In this document: positions 49,244 through 58,172 of the stretch, one piece after another
How the letters are laid out: every line of letters starts with the position of its first letter
Numbering within the stretch: position 1 is the first letter of the stretch
Assembly: GCF_002160825.1 (NCBI RefSeq)
Contig: NZ_NFLI01000012.1
Coordinates: forward strand, 62,001-126,000
DNA from: Lachnoclostridium sp. An131
GTDB lineage: Bacteria > Bacillota > Clostridia > Lachnospirales > Lachnospiraceae
Direction of reading: 5' to 3'
Length of the DNA stretch: 64,000 nt
Made by a program: the position numbers and the translations under genes
Notes under the pieces: generated by a model
What the model was told of the DNA's origin: nothing
Database searches by the model: none
The model's input: the letters and a program-made list of their open reading frames with translations, nothing else

Positions 49244-50317
49244 CTATTTGAAAATATGAATCACGCCCCGGTCATTGAGATTTTTCACAAGCGAAAGTGT
49301 AATCGGAAAGCCGAACAGGCCGATCAGGCCGAAAAACTGCAGGCCAAGCAGCATGGAAAGCAGCGTTACCACCGGATGGAGCCCCACCTGGTATCCCACA
49401 AGCTTCGGCTCAATGATGTTCCGGATCACAGTAATGATAACGTACAGTATCAGCAAGCCAACGCCCAGCACCCATTTTCCCATAATCAGGCAGATAATGC
49501 CCCAGGGAATCATGATGCCTCCCGTACCCAGTACCGGCAGAATATCAAAGACCGCGATGCACGCCGCGATCAGAACCGCCCCCGGCACCTTCAGAACCGT
49601 CAGCCCTATGGAGAGCTCTGCAAAGGTAATGCAGAGAATCAGGGCATAGGACACAAGACATTTCAGCAGTGTTCCGACTACATAGCCGCGCACCTCCTCA
49701 AGTCCCTGCTTCCCCCGCTCCGGAAGCTGGCGCAGAAGAAAACCCGTTACTTTTGGAAAATCAATTGCCAGAAAAAAGGTGACAATAATCGTAATCACAA
49801 TATTCAGAAACAAGCCCGGCACCGACGCCGCAATGCCGGAGATATAGGAAATGATCCGCACAGACCCGTTGGTCACAAAACTGCCCAGAGAGCCCAGGGC
49901 CGAATTTACGTTGTCGCTCAGCGCCGCTACCACGGCAGGGTCCAGCTCATCCAGCCGGTTCTGGAGATCCGCGAACAATGTCTCCAGAGCAGGCTCCAGC
50001 GTATTCCTGTATAACTGCGGCAGCTCCCGGACCGTCTCCCACACAAACATCAGCACCCTAAGCCCCAGAAAGCCAAACAGAACCGCCGCCAGCAGATAGA
50101 ACAGAAGCGTAAGGCCGATGGCAGGAAGAACCCGCTTTCCATTCAGGCGCTTCGCCAGAAACCGGATCGGCCGGTCCAGCAGAGCCGCGATCAGAAACGC
50201 CATCACAAAAGGCAGGACCACCGGAAGCACGTATTGAAATCCGACCAGCATCAGCAGAATCACCACTGCCCAAAAGCCGATTCGGATCAGAAACCGTTTC
50301 TGAGTTTCAATGTTCAT
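49244..50317 (-). CDS. AI-2E family transporter (YtvI-like)
   Basis: 357 residues with about seven spans (WAVVILLMLVGFQYVLPVVL; LPAIGLTLLFYLLAAVLFGF; SLGLVTNGS external part; LFLNIVITIIVTFFLAIDF; ALILCITFAELSIGL; LPVLGTGGIMIPWGIICLI). The pattern fits AI-2E/YtvI proteins. YtvI of Bacillus is sporulation-linked, while others export autoinducer-2 or ions. The start overlaps the preceding small gene. Confidence 0.82.
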   Translation of the reverse strand: MNIETQKRFLIRIGFWAVVILLMLVGFQYVLPVVLPFVMAFLIAALLDRPIRFLAKRLNGKRVLPAIGLTLLFYLLAAVLFGFLGLRVLMFVWETVRELPQLYRNTLEPALETLFADLQNRLDELDPAVVAALSDNVNSALGSLGSFVTNGSVRIISYISGIAASVPGLFLNIVITIIVTFFLAIDFPKVTGFLLRQLPERGKQGLEEVRGYVVGTLLKCLVSYALILCITFAELSIGLTVLKVPGAVLIAACIAVFDILPVLGTGGIMIPWGIICLIMGKWVLGVGLLILYVIITVIRNIIEPKLVGYQVGLHPVVTLLSMLLGLQFFGLIGLFGFPITLSLVKNLNDRGVIHIFK

Positions 50318-50543
50318 AGGTCTCCTCCCATTTTTTCGTCCACAGGCGGAAAAACTTCGCCATCAGCGGAATATATGTCACCAGAAATATTGCCATACCT
50401 GCCCCATACACCGCTTTTCTCTTCTCCTTCGGAACCTGCATTCCCACCATCAGTCCGATGGAAAACAGGCAGAATTTCAGGAGGGCAAGTGTTTTCCAGC
50501 TGCTTTCCTTACAGTATCTGTCAGCCACATCAAACAGCTTCAT
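50307..50543 (-). CDS. Small two-span membrane protein
   Basis: 78 residues: LLKFCLFSIGLMVGMQVPKEKRKAVYGAGMAIFLVTYIPLMAKFF. Two close hydrophobic segments with a short basic loop. Similar ~80-residue proteins in Lachnospiraceae are labelled 'permease of phosphate ABC transporter' without support; I would not adopt that name. ATG at 50543 follows AAAGGAG. Confidence 0.6.
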   Translation of the reverse strand: MKLFDVADRYCKESSWKTLALLKFCLFSIGLMVGMQVPKEKRKAVYGAGMAIFLVTYIPLMAKFFRLWTKKWEETYEH

Positions 50544-50544
50544 G

Positions 50545-51273
50545 TTATCTCTGCTCCTTTCCGCACCACTGTGCAATCTCTCTAATCAGTTCCAGGGGCA
50601 GCGCCCTGTCGTAAGGAAACTGAATTGCCCCTTTGCTCGTCTTATACTCTGCAAGCCTGTCCGCAAACGCCTCCACCGCCTGGGGTCCCGGATAAAGGCC
50701 CACATGCTTTTTAAAAGCCGCAAACTGGATGAGATTGTATTTCTTCCAGTAAGTCGGCATACTCCACGAAATCTTTTCCACTGCGTCGGGCAGTGCGCCC
50801 TTTATCACCTCATTCATCCTTCTCAGGTAACCCCGGGCCTGCTCCGGCTGCCGGGAAATGTATTCCTCAATTGTCTTCGGGGCTTCCCCGCAGTAATGAT
50901 CCTGATTTCTGTTCTTAAATGTGCGCCCGCACTTCGGGCATTTCCACAGCTTCTTTTCCCGGGGCGCAGCGGAATCCACGGACTCGTCCGTCCCGGCTTT
51001 CACCGTGACCGCAATCCTGTCGCCAGGCTGCTTTCCGATCTTATTCCGGATATCCTTCCGGATTCCGATGATATAGCAGACGGAACCATCCTCATTTTTT
51101 ACGCCCATGTTCACGATGCTCCCGGAATATGGTTCGCCGTCAAAGGTTACTTCCGCTTTCACTCTTCCTTTCCCAAACTCTTTCCGGATATCATACGGAA
51201 ACCGCACATAAGCCCCGCCCTTATCCGGCACTGGCTCTATCACTGCCTCAAATTCATAAACCCGTTCGCCCAT
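50545..51273 (-). CDS. DUF1905 / zinc-ribbon / DUF1801 fusion protein
   Basis: 242 residues. An N-terminal DUF1905 barrel (EFEAVIEPVPDKGGAYVRFPYDIR; IRNKIGKQPGD) is followed by a zinc-ribbon-like CPKCGRTF...HYCG. The C-terminal DUF1801/YdhG-like domain has AVEKISWSMPTYWK and FAAFKKHVGLYPG. Such proteins are linked to antimicrobial or oxidative stress in a general way; no reaction is known. It precedes the small membrane gene by one base. Confidence 0.8.
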   Translation of the reverse strand: MGERVYEFEAVIEPVPDKGGAYVRFPYDIRKEFGKGRVKAEVTFDGEPYSGSIVNMGVKNEDGSVCYIIGIRKDIRNKIGKQPGDRIAVTVKAGTDESVDSAAPREKKLWKCPKCGRTFKNRNQDHYCGEAPKTIEEYISRQPEQARGYLRRMNEVIKGALPDAVEKISWSMPTYWKKYNLIQFAAFKKHVGLYPGPQAVEAFADRLAEYKTSKGAIQFPYDRALPLELIREIAQWCGKEQR

Positions 51274-51291
51274 TCTTTCTGCCTCCGGTTC

Positions 51292-51645
51292 TCATTTTTT
51301 CCGCAGGATTTTCTCCATAGCCTTCCCTTTTGCCAGCTCGTCCACCAGCTTGTCCAGATAACGGATATCCTGCATCAGCGGCTCCTCGATATCTTCCACC
51401 CGGACGCCGCAGACCACTCCCTTTATCTGTTTCCGGTCCGGATTCATTTCCGGCGCCTGCCTGAAAAAATCTCCATAGCTGATGTCCGATACCGCAGCCT
51501 GTTCAACCTCCTCCGGCGAATACCCGGTCAGCCAGGTGATAAGCTGATTGACCTCTTCGGCGGTTCTTCCTTTCTTCACCGCTTTATTCACCAGAAGGGG
51601 ATATACTTTCCCAAAACTCATGTTGTATACTTTTTCGTATGCCAT
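51292..51645 (-). CDS. DUF2200-family protein
   Basis: 117 residues: [28 protein letters not shown] and [10 protein letters not shown], then [23 protein letters not shown] are the DUF2200 landmarks. Function unknown. It lies 18 bases upstream of the DUF1905 fusion gene. Confidence 0.82.
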   Translation of the reverse strand: MAYEKVYNMSFGKVYPLLVNKAVKKGRTAEEVNQLITWLTGYSPEEVEQAAVSDISYGDFFRQAPEMNPDRKQIKGVVCGVRVEDIEEPLMQDIRYLDKLVDELAKGKAMEKILRKK

Positions 51646-51716
51646 CTTCTTTCCCCTGATTCTGCTTTATTTTTAAATACTTAATCTCCCGTTCAATCCC
51701 TCTTGTCTCTTACCTC

Positions 51717-51818
51717 TTATCTTTCATACTTCATCGGCGTATATCGGATTCCATCCTCTACCCGTTCCCTATCTGTATCTGCAAAACCGAGTTTATTTTC
51801 TATTTTCCTTATCTCCAT
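51717..51818 (-). CDS. Possible 33-residue protein
   Basis: ATG at 51818 preceded by GGGGGAT, encoding a charged peptide ending GIRYTPMKYER. The residue pattern looks coding, more like the end of a larger protein than random DNA. It lies in an otherwise empty 260-base gap between the UvrA-like and DUF2200 genes. The family is not recognised. Confidence 0.3.
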   Translation of the reverse strand: MEIRKIENKLGFADTDRERVEDGIRYTPMKYER

Positions 51819-51904
51819 AATTATCCCCCGGCATCCTGCATAACAAACACCCTGTGTCCGCCTTCTGTCCTTTTGCATCGTCCTTTCTGCTGTCTGCCTT
51901 GCTT

Positions 51905-54382
51905 CTACAGAAACTTCCCCGTCACGCTCTCCGGCGTATTCCGAATCTCTTCCGGCGTCCCGGCCGCCACGATTCTTCCGCCCTCATCGCCGCCGCCCGG
52001 GCCCATATCGATGATATAGTCCACGTTCCGGATTACATCCAGGTCGTGTTCGATGACTATGACCGTGGCGCCGTTCTCGATCAGGGTCTGAAACACCCCG
52101 AGCAGTGTCTGTACATCCAGAGGATGAAGGCCAATCGTAGGCTCATCGAAGACAAATACGGAATCTGACTGAAGCCGCCCCATCTCGCTTGCCAGCTTCA
52201 GCCGCTGGGCCTCGCCGCCGGACAGGCTGGGCGTCTCCTCCCCCAGCGTCAGGTAGCCCAGGCCCAGGCTCTGCAGCACCTGGAGCCTCTGATGGACCAG
52301 TTTCATATCCGCGCAGACCGGGAGCGCCGTATTGATATCCATAGCCATAAGCTCCGGCAGAGAATACGCCTCTCCCGCCTTATTCCGGTATCTGACTCTG
52401 CCTGCGTCTTTCCCGTAGCGGGAACCCCGGCATTCTGGGCATGGAATGTCTACGTCCGGAAGGAACTGCACATCCAGGCTGATGACTCCCGTGCCATCAC
52501 ACACCGGACAGCGCAGCCTGCCTGTATTATAGGAAAAATCGCCCGCCTTATAACCCAGCTCCTTTGCCTCCGGCGTCCTGGCAAAAATTTTTCTCAGCTC
52601 ATCGTGAACGTTCGCATACGTCGCCACGGTGGAACGGACGTTGATTCCGATGGGCGTGGCGTCGATGAGCTTCACCCTCTCGATGCCTTCCGCCTCCACT
52701 GCTTTCACATGTTCCGGCAGTTTCTTTCCGGCAATGACTGCTTCCAGACCGGGTACCAGGCTTTCCAGAATCAACGTCGTCTTGCCGGAGCCTGACACGC
52801 CTGTGATGACTGTGAGGCGGCCTTTGGGAATGTCCACCTCCAGCGGATGCACGGTATGAATTTCTCCTGTAGAAAGACGGATTCGTCCTTCCGCAAAAAT
52901 CTCATTCCGCGCATGGTGGCTTCCCGCTTCTATCTCCGCAGTTCCGGCAAGAAACGGGCCAATCAGGGATACCGGATTCCCGGCAAGATCAGAAACCGTC
53001 CCTTCCGCAATGACCTGCCCGCCGTCCGCTCCGGCCTTCGGCCCCATTTCGATCAGCCAGTCTGCCTGAGACAGAATCTGCGTGTCGTGATCCACCAGAA
53101 GAACAGAATTTCCATCCGCCGTCAGATCCTGCATGACCCGGACAAGACCCAGGATATTGGAGGGATGCAGACCGATGGACGGCTCGTCCAGCACATACAG
53201 AACGCCCGTGGTGCGGTTCCGCACCGCCCGGGCCAGCTGCATTCTCTGACGCTCTCCGGTAGAAAGCGTGGAGGCCGCCCGGTCCAGGGCCAGGTATCCA
53301 AGCCCCAGCTCCATCAGCCGCTTTGCCACGGTCTGGAAGGATTCACAGATACTCTCCGCCATGGGACGCATTTCCTCCGGCAGCGAAGCCGGTACGCCGT
53401 CCACCCACTCCACCAGCTGAGTCAGAGTCATCCGGCAGGCCTCGTCCAGCGTAATCCCCCGGAGCCTGGGCTGCCTGGCGGCCTCTGACAGACGGCTTCC
53501 GCCGCAGTCCGGGCAGACCTCCTCCTTCAGAAATTTTTCCACCCGTTTCATGCCCTTTTCATCCTTTACTTTGGAAAGGGCGTTCTCCACGGTGTAAACC
53601 GCGTTGAAATAGGTGAAATCCAATTCTCCCGCCTGATTGGAGTTCTTCGCCTTATAGAAAATATGCTTCTTTTCCGCAGGACCGTCAAATACGATATCCC
53701 GTTCCTGTTCCGTCAGCTCCCGGAAGGGCACGTCTGTCCGGACCCCCATTTCCCGGCATACGTCCACCATCAGGGACCACATGAGGGAATTCCAGGGAGC
53801 CACCGCTCCCTCCTCGATGGTCAGAGACTCATCCGGAACCAGTGTATCCCGGTCAACTGTCCTTACGATTCCTGTGCCGCCGCAGGTCCTGCAGGCTCCC
53901 TGGCTGTTAAATGCCAGCTCCTCCGCGGAAGGGGCGTAAAAATGAACACCGCACTCCGGGCACACAAGCTCCTGGCCCGCCGCCACCGCAAGGGCCGGCT
54001 TCAGATAGTGCCCGTTTGGACAGCGGTGCTCTGCCAGCCTGGAATACATGAGCCGCAGACTGTTCAGAAGCTCCGTGCCCGTGCCAAAGGTGCTGCGGAT
54101 GCCGGGCACGCCCGGTCTCTGGTGAAGAGCCAGGGCCGCAGGCACATACAGCACCTCGTCCACATCCGCTTTCGCCGCCTGAGTCATCCTTCTTCTCGTA
54201 TAAGTGGAAAGGGCCTCCAGATAACGCCTGGAGCCTTCCGCATACAGGACGCCCAGCGCCAGGGACGATTTACCGGAACCGGACACTCCGGCCACGCCCA
54301 CGATTTTATTTAAGGGAATATCTACATTGATATTTTTCAGATTGTGCACCCGCGCGCCGCGGATTTGTATTTTATCAACCAT
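51905..54382 (-). CDS. UvrA-like ABC ATPase (short paralogue)
   Basis: 825 residues, against about 940 for housekeeping UvrA. Two ABC modules: Walker [13 protein letters not shown] and [12 protein letters not shown]; signatures [12 protein letters not shown] and [12 protein letters not shown]. Zinc knuckles include [24 protein letters not shown] and CPECRGSR. The shortening affects the N-terminal module, where UvrA normally binds UvrB. It may be a UvrA2/drug-protection type and not the excinuclease subunit. No uvrB is near. ATG after GGGAGATGACAG. Confidence 0.82.
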   Translation of the reverse strand: MVDKIQIRGARVHNLKNINVDIPLNKIVGVAGVSGSGKSSLALGVLYAEGSRRYLEALSTYTRRRMTQAAKADVDEVLYVPAALALHQRPGVPGIRSTFGTGTELLNSLRLMYSRLAEHRCPNGHYLKPALAVAAGQELVCPECGVHFYAPSAEELAFNSQGACRTCGGTGIVRTVDRDTLVPDESLTIEEGAVAPWNSLMWSLMVDVCREMGVRTDVPFRELTEQERDIVFDGPAEKKHIFYKAKNSNQAGELDFTYFNAVYTVENALSKVKDEKGMKRVEKFLKEEVCPDCGGSRLSEAARQPRLRGITLDEACRMTLTQLVEWVDGVPASLPEEMRPMAESICESFQTVAKRLMELGLGYLALDRAASTLSTGERQRMQLARAVRNRTTGVLYVLDEPSIGLHPSNILGLVRVMQDLTADGNSVLLVDHDTQILSQADWLIEMGPKAGADGGQVIAEGTVSDLAGNPVSLIGPFLAGTAEIEAGSHHARNEIFAEGRIRLSTGEIHTVHPLEVDIPKGRLTVITGVSGSGKTTLILESLVPGLEAVIAGKKLPEHVKAVEAEGIERVKLIDATPIGINVRSTVATYANVHDELRKIFARTPEAKELGYKAGDFSYNTGRLRCPVCDGTGVISLDVQFLPDVDIPCPECRGSRYGKDAGRVRYRNKAGEAYSLPELMAMDINTALPVCADMKLVHQRLQVLQSLGLGYLTLGEETPSLSGGEAQRLKLASEMGRLQSDSVFVFDEPTIGLHPLDVQTLLGVFQTLIENGATVIVIEHDLDVIRNVDYIIDMGPGGGDEGGRIVAAGTPEEIRNTPESVTGKFL

Positions 54383-54624
54383 CTGTCATCTCCCATACTT
54401 TTTCTGTATAACCGAATTTTATCATCGTAAAACTCTGGGCTACATAATGTAGCTCCATCTCCTCCAGGTTGCGTGTACTCTTTCACAAATTTACGCACTG
54501 CTTCCATTTCATTTTCTCCCTGACCGCTTCTATCTGTCAGTATATCAGGAAAAGGCTGTAAGTTCAATTTCGTTTGGAAAAAACGAAAAGCCGTTGACAG
54601 TTCTTTTTAAATGTGTAACAATAT

Positions 54625-54644
54625 AATTAACCAAAAAGTTAATT
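54625..54644 (+). promoter_or_regulatory. Operator-like inverted repeat before the toxin-antitoxin genes
   Basis: AATTAAC (54625-54631), 6-base CAAAAA, GTTAATT (54638-54644), perfect. It overlaps the -10 candidate TATAAT (54622-54627). It is the place where a HigA-type antitoxin would autoregulate. Confidence 0.65.
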
Positions 54645-54661
54645 CAGAAGGTGATATATGA

Positions 54662-55000
54662 GTGAAGATAACATATGCTAACAGTAAAGTAGAAAGATAC
54701 TTTGAAGACTATACTAAAATGCAAAAGAAATTACCTTTTGAATGCGTAAGAACAATAAAGAAACATATGGATCGATTAAAGGCTGCTGAATGTTTTGGCG
54801 ACTTTTTAAAACTGGGCCTGGGTAAGCCGGAACAGCTTAAAGGATACGCACAAATCCGCTATTCTCTGCATGTATCTCCTAATGCCCGTTTAATCATTGA
54901 ACCCAATGCAACGCAGGATACTGTTATGATTTGTACTGAAATTGAAGTGGAAGGAGTGAGTGATTACCATGGCAGTAAAGAAAACTGGTATATCCCGTGA
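54662..55000 (+). CDS. HigB/RelE-type toxin
   Basis: 112 residues with the RelE-superfamily fold: ...CVRTIKKHMDRLKAAECFGDFLKLGLGKPEQLKG, YAQIRYSLHVSPNARLIIEP, CTEIEVEGVSDYH. HigB-type toxins cut mRNA in the ribosome. The start is GTG, seven bases after AGGTGA. The end overlaps the antitoxin gene. Toxin-first order agrees with HigBA. Confidence 0.78.
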   Translation: MKITYANSKVERYFEDYTKMQKKLPFECVRTIKKHMDRLKAAECFGDFLKLGLGKPEQLKGYAQIRYSLHVSPNARLIIEPNATQDTVMICTEIEVEGVSDYHGSKENWYIP

Positions 55001-56060
55001 TTTTATAATTCACCCCGGGGAAACCATTGCTGATGTACTGGAAGAACGCGGTATCTCACAGACTGAGCTGGCCTTCAGGACAGGTGTCTCACCCGCTTAT
55101 GTAAGCAATGTATTGGCGGGAAAAAAAGGAATATCCGCGAATTTTGCAATGGGCCTGGAGTACGCTCTGGGTGTTCCGAAATCTTTTTGGTTAAATCTCC
55201 AGGCAAATTATGAAGCTGAACTTTTGGAATTAAACGAAGAACAGACCATCACAGCGGAAGAACGAAATGCCAGAGAAGACTTGAAGGATGTTGTAAAATA
55301 TTTAAGACAAAGAGGTGCAATGCCTACGAGAGAAAAAAAAGAAGATTCCATCCTTTCTCTGCGAAAAGCGCTGCAAATCAGTAATATAGCAAATTTAAAA
55401 GAACTGATTCCATCCGGTGCTTTTCGGATATCTTCCAATACAGCCACAAATCCCTATATTCTTGGTGCCTGGATTCGCTTATGCCAGATTGCTGAAAATA
55501 ATAATTTTTTGTCTGCAAAATACGATAAAAATCTCACTGCAAATCTGATCGAAGAAATCAAAGAAATTATGTGTCGGAAAGACGCAAATATACAAAATGA
55601 ATTAAAAGAAACCATGGGGAAATATGGTATCGATTTCTCCATCATGAAAAATTTCAGAGGTGCGCCTGTACAGGGCTATATTTCCCTGAAAGATGACGGT
55701 GTCTATCAGATGGTTTTAACCATAAGGGGAGCATTTGCTGATATCTTCTGGTTTTCATTATTTCACGAAATAGGGCATCTTGTGAACGGAGACATCAAAA
55801 AATCCATAAAATTTGTGGACGACGGCTGTGATCGTGATAAAGAAGCTGCCGCTGATCTCTTTGCCAGCAACATGCTTTTATCGCCGGAAAGCTATAAAGC
55901 CTTTGTACAAAACGGAAATTTTTCTATTGAGATCATTCAAAAGTATGCCGCTTCTCAACATGTAATGCCTTACATTGTCATTGGCAGGCTTCAAAAAGAA
56001 AAGTATCTTGATTACAGCGCTTACAGCGACTACAAACTACGGTATAAGTGGGTTGATTAA
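54969..56060 (+). CDS. HigA-type antitoxin fused to an ImmA/IrrE-like metallopeptidase domain
   Basis: 363 residues. An XRE helix-turn-helix at about 10-75 (HPGETIADVLEERGISQTELAFRTGVSPAYVSNVLAGKKG) is followed by a linker region. A zinc-peptidase-like domain with FHEIGHLVNG (His at about 266) and DKEAAADLFASNMLLSPESY comes next, the pattern of ImmA/IrrE. It is likely the antitoxin and repressor of the upstream toxin. ATG at 54969 after GGAGTGA; a GTG at 54960 is less well placed. Peptidase activity is unproven; its target could be the toxin or a partner repressor. Confidence 0.8.
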   Translation: MAVKKTGISRDFIIHPGETIADVLEERGISQTELAFRTGVSPAYVSNVLAGKKGISANFAMGLEYALGVPKSFWLNLQANYEAELLELNEEQTITAEERNAREDLKDVVKYLRQRGAMPTREKKEDSILSLRKALQISNIANLKELIPSGAFRISSNTATNPYILGAWIRLCQIAENNNFLSAKYDKNLTANLIEEIKEIMCRKDANIQNELKETMGKYGIDFSIMKNFRGAPVQGYISLKDDGVYQMVLTIRGAFADIFWFSLFHEIGHLVNGDIKKSIKFVDDGCDRDKEAAADLFASNMLLSPESYKAFVQNGNFSIEIIQKYAASQHVMPYIVIGRLQKEKYLDYSAYSDYKLRYKWVD

Positions 56061-56098
56061 TTCATAATTTGCCTTATATTACACCATTCTTACATGCG

Positions 56099-56132
56099 AA
56101 AGAGGCTGTCTTTTCCGACAGCCTCTTTTAAC
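56099..56132. terminator. Bidirectional terminator
   Basis: AAAGAGGCTGTC (56099-56110) with GACAGCCTCTTT (56117-56128), followed by T. It lies between the convergent antitoxin and phnX genes. Confidence 0.85.
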
Positions 56133-56152
56133 AGAGCTACCTAAAAAGGATT

Positions 56153-56938
56153 TTACTGCTCCAGCCCCTCCAGATATGCAGGAAGCTCTGACAGGTTCCG
56201 CAGCACTGCAGAGGCTCCTGCTGCCAGGAACTTCTCTTCCACCTTCCGGCACCGGTCCGCCTGTTCTTCCGGAGACAGCGCGGCATATTCCGCTTCCGTA
56301 AGTCCCATGACAGAACTGCCTTCTACAATTCCCAGAGAAAGCATGCCTGCCGCCAGACCTTCTTTGATATCTGATACGGTATCCCCAACCTTGACGGCCG
56401 CAGCCACGGAGGTCACTTCCAGCTTTTTCAGGTTTTCGAAAATCATATACGGATAGGGCCGCCCGAAATTTCCCACGAAATTGGGAGAAAACCAGCAGTC
56501 CGGACTGTAGCCCTTCTTTGCGGCCTCAGGCACCACGATCTCCATCATTTCATCTGTATATCCTGTAGTGGAACCGATTTTGATTCCCTTATCCCGCAGA
56601 TATTTCACCGTCTCCAGCACACAGGGCTTCGGCTCCGCAAACTGGTGCACGATCTTCAAAATGCTGTTCTCAGAAGTCTGATATACCTGCTCTACATCTT
56701 CTTCTGTGAAATCTCTTCCATGCACCCGTTTCCATTCCTCATGAATGCGTTCCATATTCATCATGGTCCGGATATGATCCCGCTTCAGCATGCCCATGGG
56801 CTCACGCACCTCATCCAGGGTCGGCGTGATGCCGTACTCCTCAAAGGCCGCGACAAATGCCTGTACCGGAGCGAAACATCCATAATCTACAGTAGTCCCG
56901 GCCCAGTCAAAAATGACTGCTTCTATTTTTCTGCCCAT
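56153..56938 (-). CDS. phnX: Phosphonoacetaldehyde hydrolase (phosphonatase)
   Basis: 261 residues of the HAD superfamily. Nucleophile DWAGTTVDYG, the Lys-bearing cap (MGMLKRDHIRTMM; Schiff-base Lys in this cap), GSTTGYTDEMM and GDTVSDIKEG. It cleaves phosphonoacetaldehyde to acetaldehyde and phosphate. One base separates it from phnW upstream. It is the last gene of the operon. Confidence 0.93.
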   Translation of the reverse strand: MGRKIEAVIFDWAGTTVDYGCFAPVQAFVAAFEEYGITPTLDEVREPMGMLKRDHIRTMMNMERIHEEWKRVHGRDFTEEDVEQVYQTSENSILKIVHQFAEPKPCVLETVKYLRDKGIKIGSTTGYTDEMMEIVVPEAAKKGYSPDCWFSPNFVGNFGRPYPYMIFENLKKLEVTSVAAAVKVGDTVSDIKEGLAAGMLSLGIVEGSSVMGLTEAEYAALSPEEQADRCRKVEEKFLAAGASAVLRNLSELPAYLEGLEQ

Positions 56939-58045
56939 TTATGCCACCTCCTGACAATGCTTTTTCAGAAACTCCTCCAGAATATCGCATACCCTGTCGA
57001 TGTCTTCCAGATATATCTCCCCGATATTTCCGATCCGGAAGGTATCCGCATCCGTCACCTTTCCCGGATAGATGGCATAGCCTCTCTCCTTAATATAACG
57101 GTACATCTCATCAAAGGAAAAGTTCTTTCCTTCAGGATAGAAAAAGGTAGTAATGATGGGGCCCTGGTGCTCCGCGTCGATATAGGGACGGATTCCCATA
57201 GCTTCCATCCGGCGGATCAGCTCCCGGTTATTTTCCAGATAGCGTTTTGCCCGGGCCGGAATCCCGCCTTCCTCCCGAAGCTCCTCCAAAGCCTTTGCAA
57301 AGGCAAGCACTGTGTGCGTCGGAGAGGTAAAACGCCATTTTCCATCCTTCTCCATGGTAACCCACTGATCATAGAGATCCAGAGACACACTTCGGCTCTT
57401 TCCCTCGCAGGCCGCAAGCGCGCTTCTTCTGCAAATAATATAAGAGAAGCCCGGCACGCCCTGTACGCACTTGTTGGCGCTGCTTACCAGAAAATCAATT
57501 CCGATTCCTGCCACATCAATGTCCACACCGGCGAAGGAAGACATGGCGTCCACGATAAAGGTCTTTCCTGCTGCCTTCACGGCTTTTCCCACCGCAGCAA
57601 TATCGTTGAGAATTCCGGAAGTGGTTTCACTGTGAATGATTCCCACATGAGTGATTTCCGGATCTTCTTTCAGCATTTCCGCTACCTTCGCGGCGTCCGG
57701 AATCCTGTCGTAGTTTTCCCGGTAAACTACCGTATTCTTTCCCATTTTCTGCGCGATTTCGGCCATACGCTCCCCGTAAGCTCCGTTAGCGCAGACCAGA
57801 ATCTTCTCCTGATCTCCCACAGAGCTTCCGATTACTGACTCCACGCCGAAGGTTCCGCTACCCTGCATCAGAACCACCGTATATTCTTCCTCTGATACAT
57901 GGGCCAGCCTCAGAAGCTCTTTGCGGATCTTCTGGGTAATCTGCTTGTAATCATCGTCCCAGGTACAATGGTCAAACATCATTTCCTTTTTCACCGTGTC
58001 CGTCGTCGTCAGCGGTCCCGGTGTCAGCAGCTTATAATCCGGCAT
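56939..58045 (-). CDS. phnW: 2-aminoethylphosphonate:pyruvate transaminase
   Basis: 368 residues of PLP fold-type I. Opening LLTPGPLTTTDTVK, QGSGTFGVESV, IVDAMSSFAGVDID and the PLP Lys in VSSANKCVQGVPGFS. It transfers the amino group of 2-aminoethylphosphonate to pyruvate, giving phosphonoacetaldehyde for PhnX plus alanine. It follows the substrate-binding protein gene after a 127-base gap with a hairpin. Confidence 0.93.
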   Translation of the reverse strand: MPDYKLLTPGPLTTTDTVKKEMMFDHCTWDDDYKQITQKIRKELLRLAHVSEEEYTVVLMQGSGTFGVESVIGSSVGDQEKILVCANGAYGERMAEIAQKMGKNTVVYRENYDRIPDAAKVAEMLKEDPEITHVGIIHSETTSGILNDIAAVGKAVKAAGKTFIVDAMSSFAGVDIDVAGIGIDFLVSSANKCVQGVPGFSYIICRRSALAACEGKSRSVSLDLYDQWVTMEKDGKWRFTSPTHTVLAFAKALEELREEGGIPARAKRYLENNRELIRRMEAMGIRPYIDAEHQGPIITTFFYPEGKNFSFDEMYRYIKERGYAIYPGKVTDADTFRIGNIGEIYLEDIDRVCDILEEFLKKHCQEVA

Positions 58046-58107
58046 TTTTCTATCCTCTTTCTACCGTTCTTGTTTTCTTTTTTACTTTCTTTTTTGCTTT
58101 TTCATGA

Positions 58108-58133
58108 AACCGGCAGACCCCGAAGGGGCCTGC
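58108..58133 (-). terminator. Intercistronic hairpin between binding protein and phnW
   Basis: GGCAGGCCCC / GGGGTCTGCC (minus strand, TTC loop, one G-U pair), no strong U-run. It is a likely mRNA stabiliser or partial terminator that raises binding-protein over enzyme output. Confidence 0.6.
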
Positions 58134-58172
58134 CAGACTAATGCTTCTTCTGCATCCTGCAGCCGCCGTCAC

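Noticed and set aside
54337-54567. Minus-strand frame before the UvrA-like gene
   Set aside because: It overlaps the UvrA start out of frame and has no family. It is considered chance, though a small relic cannot be excluded.
54590-54627. TTGACA before the toxin gene as -35 for the TATAAT
   Set aside because: Spacing of 21 bases is too long for a standard promoter. The -10 may rely on an extended or activated context, so only the operator repeat was called.
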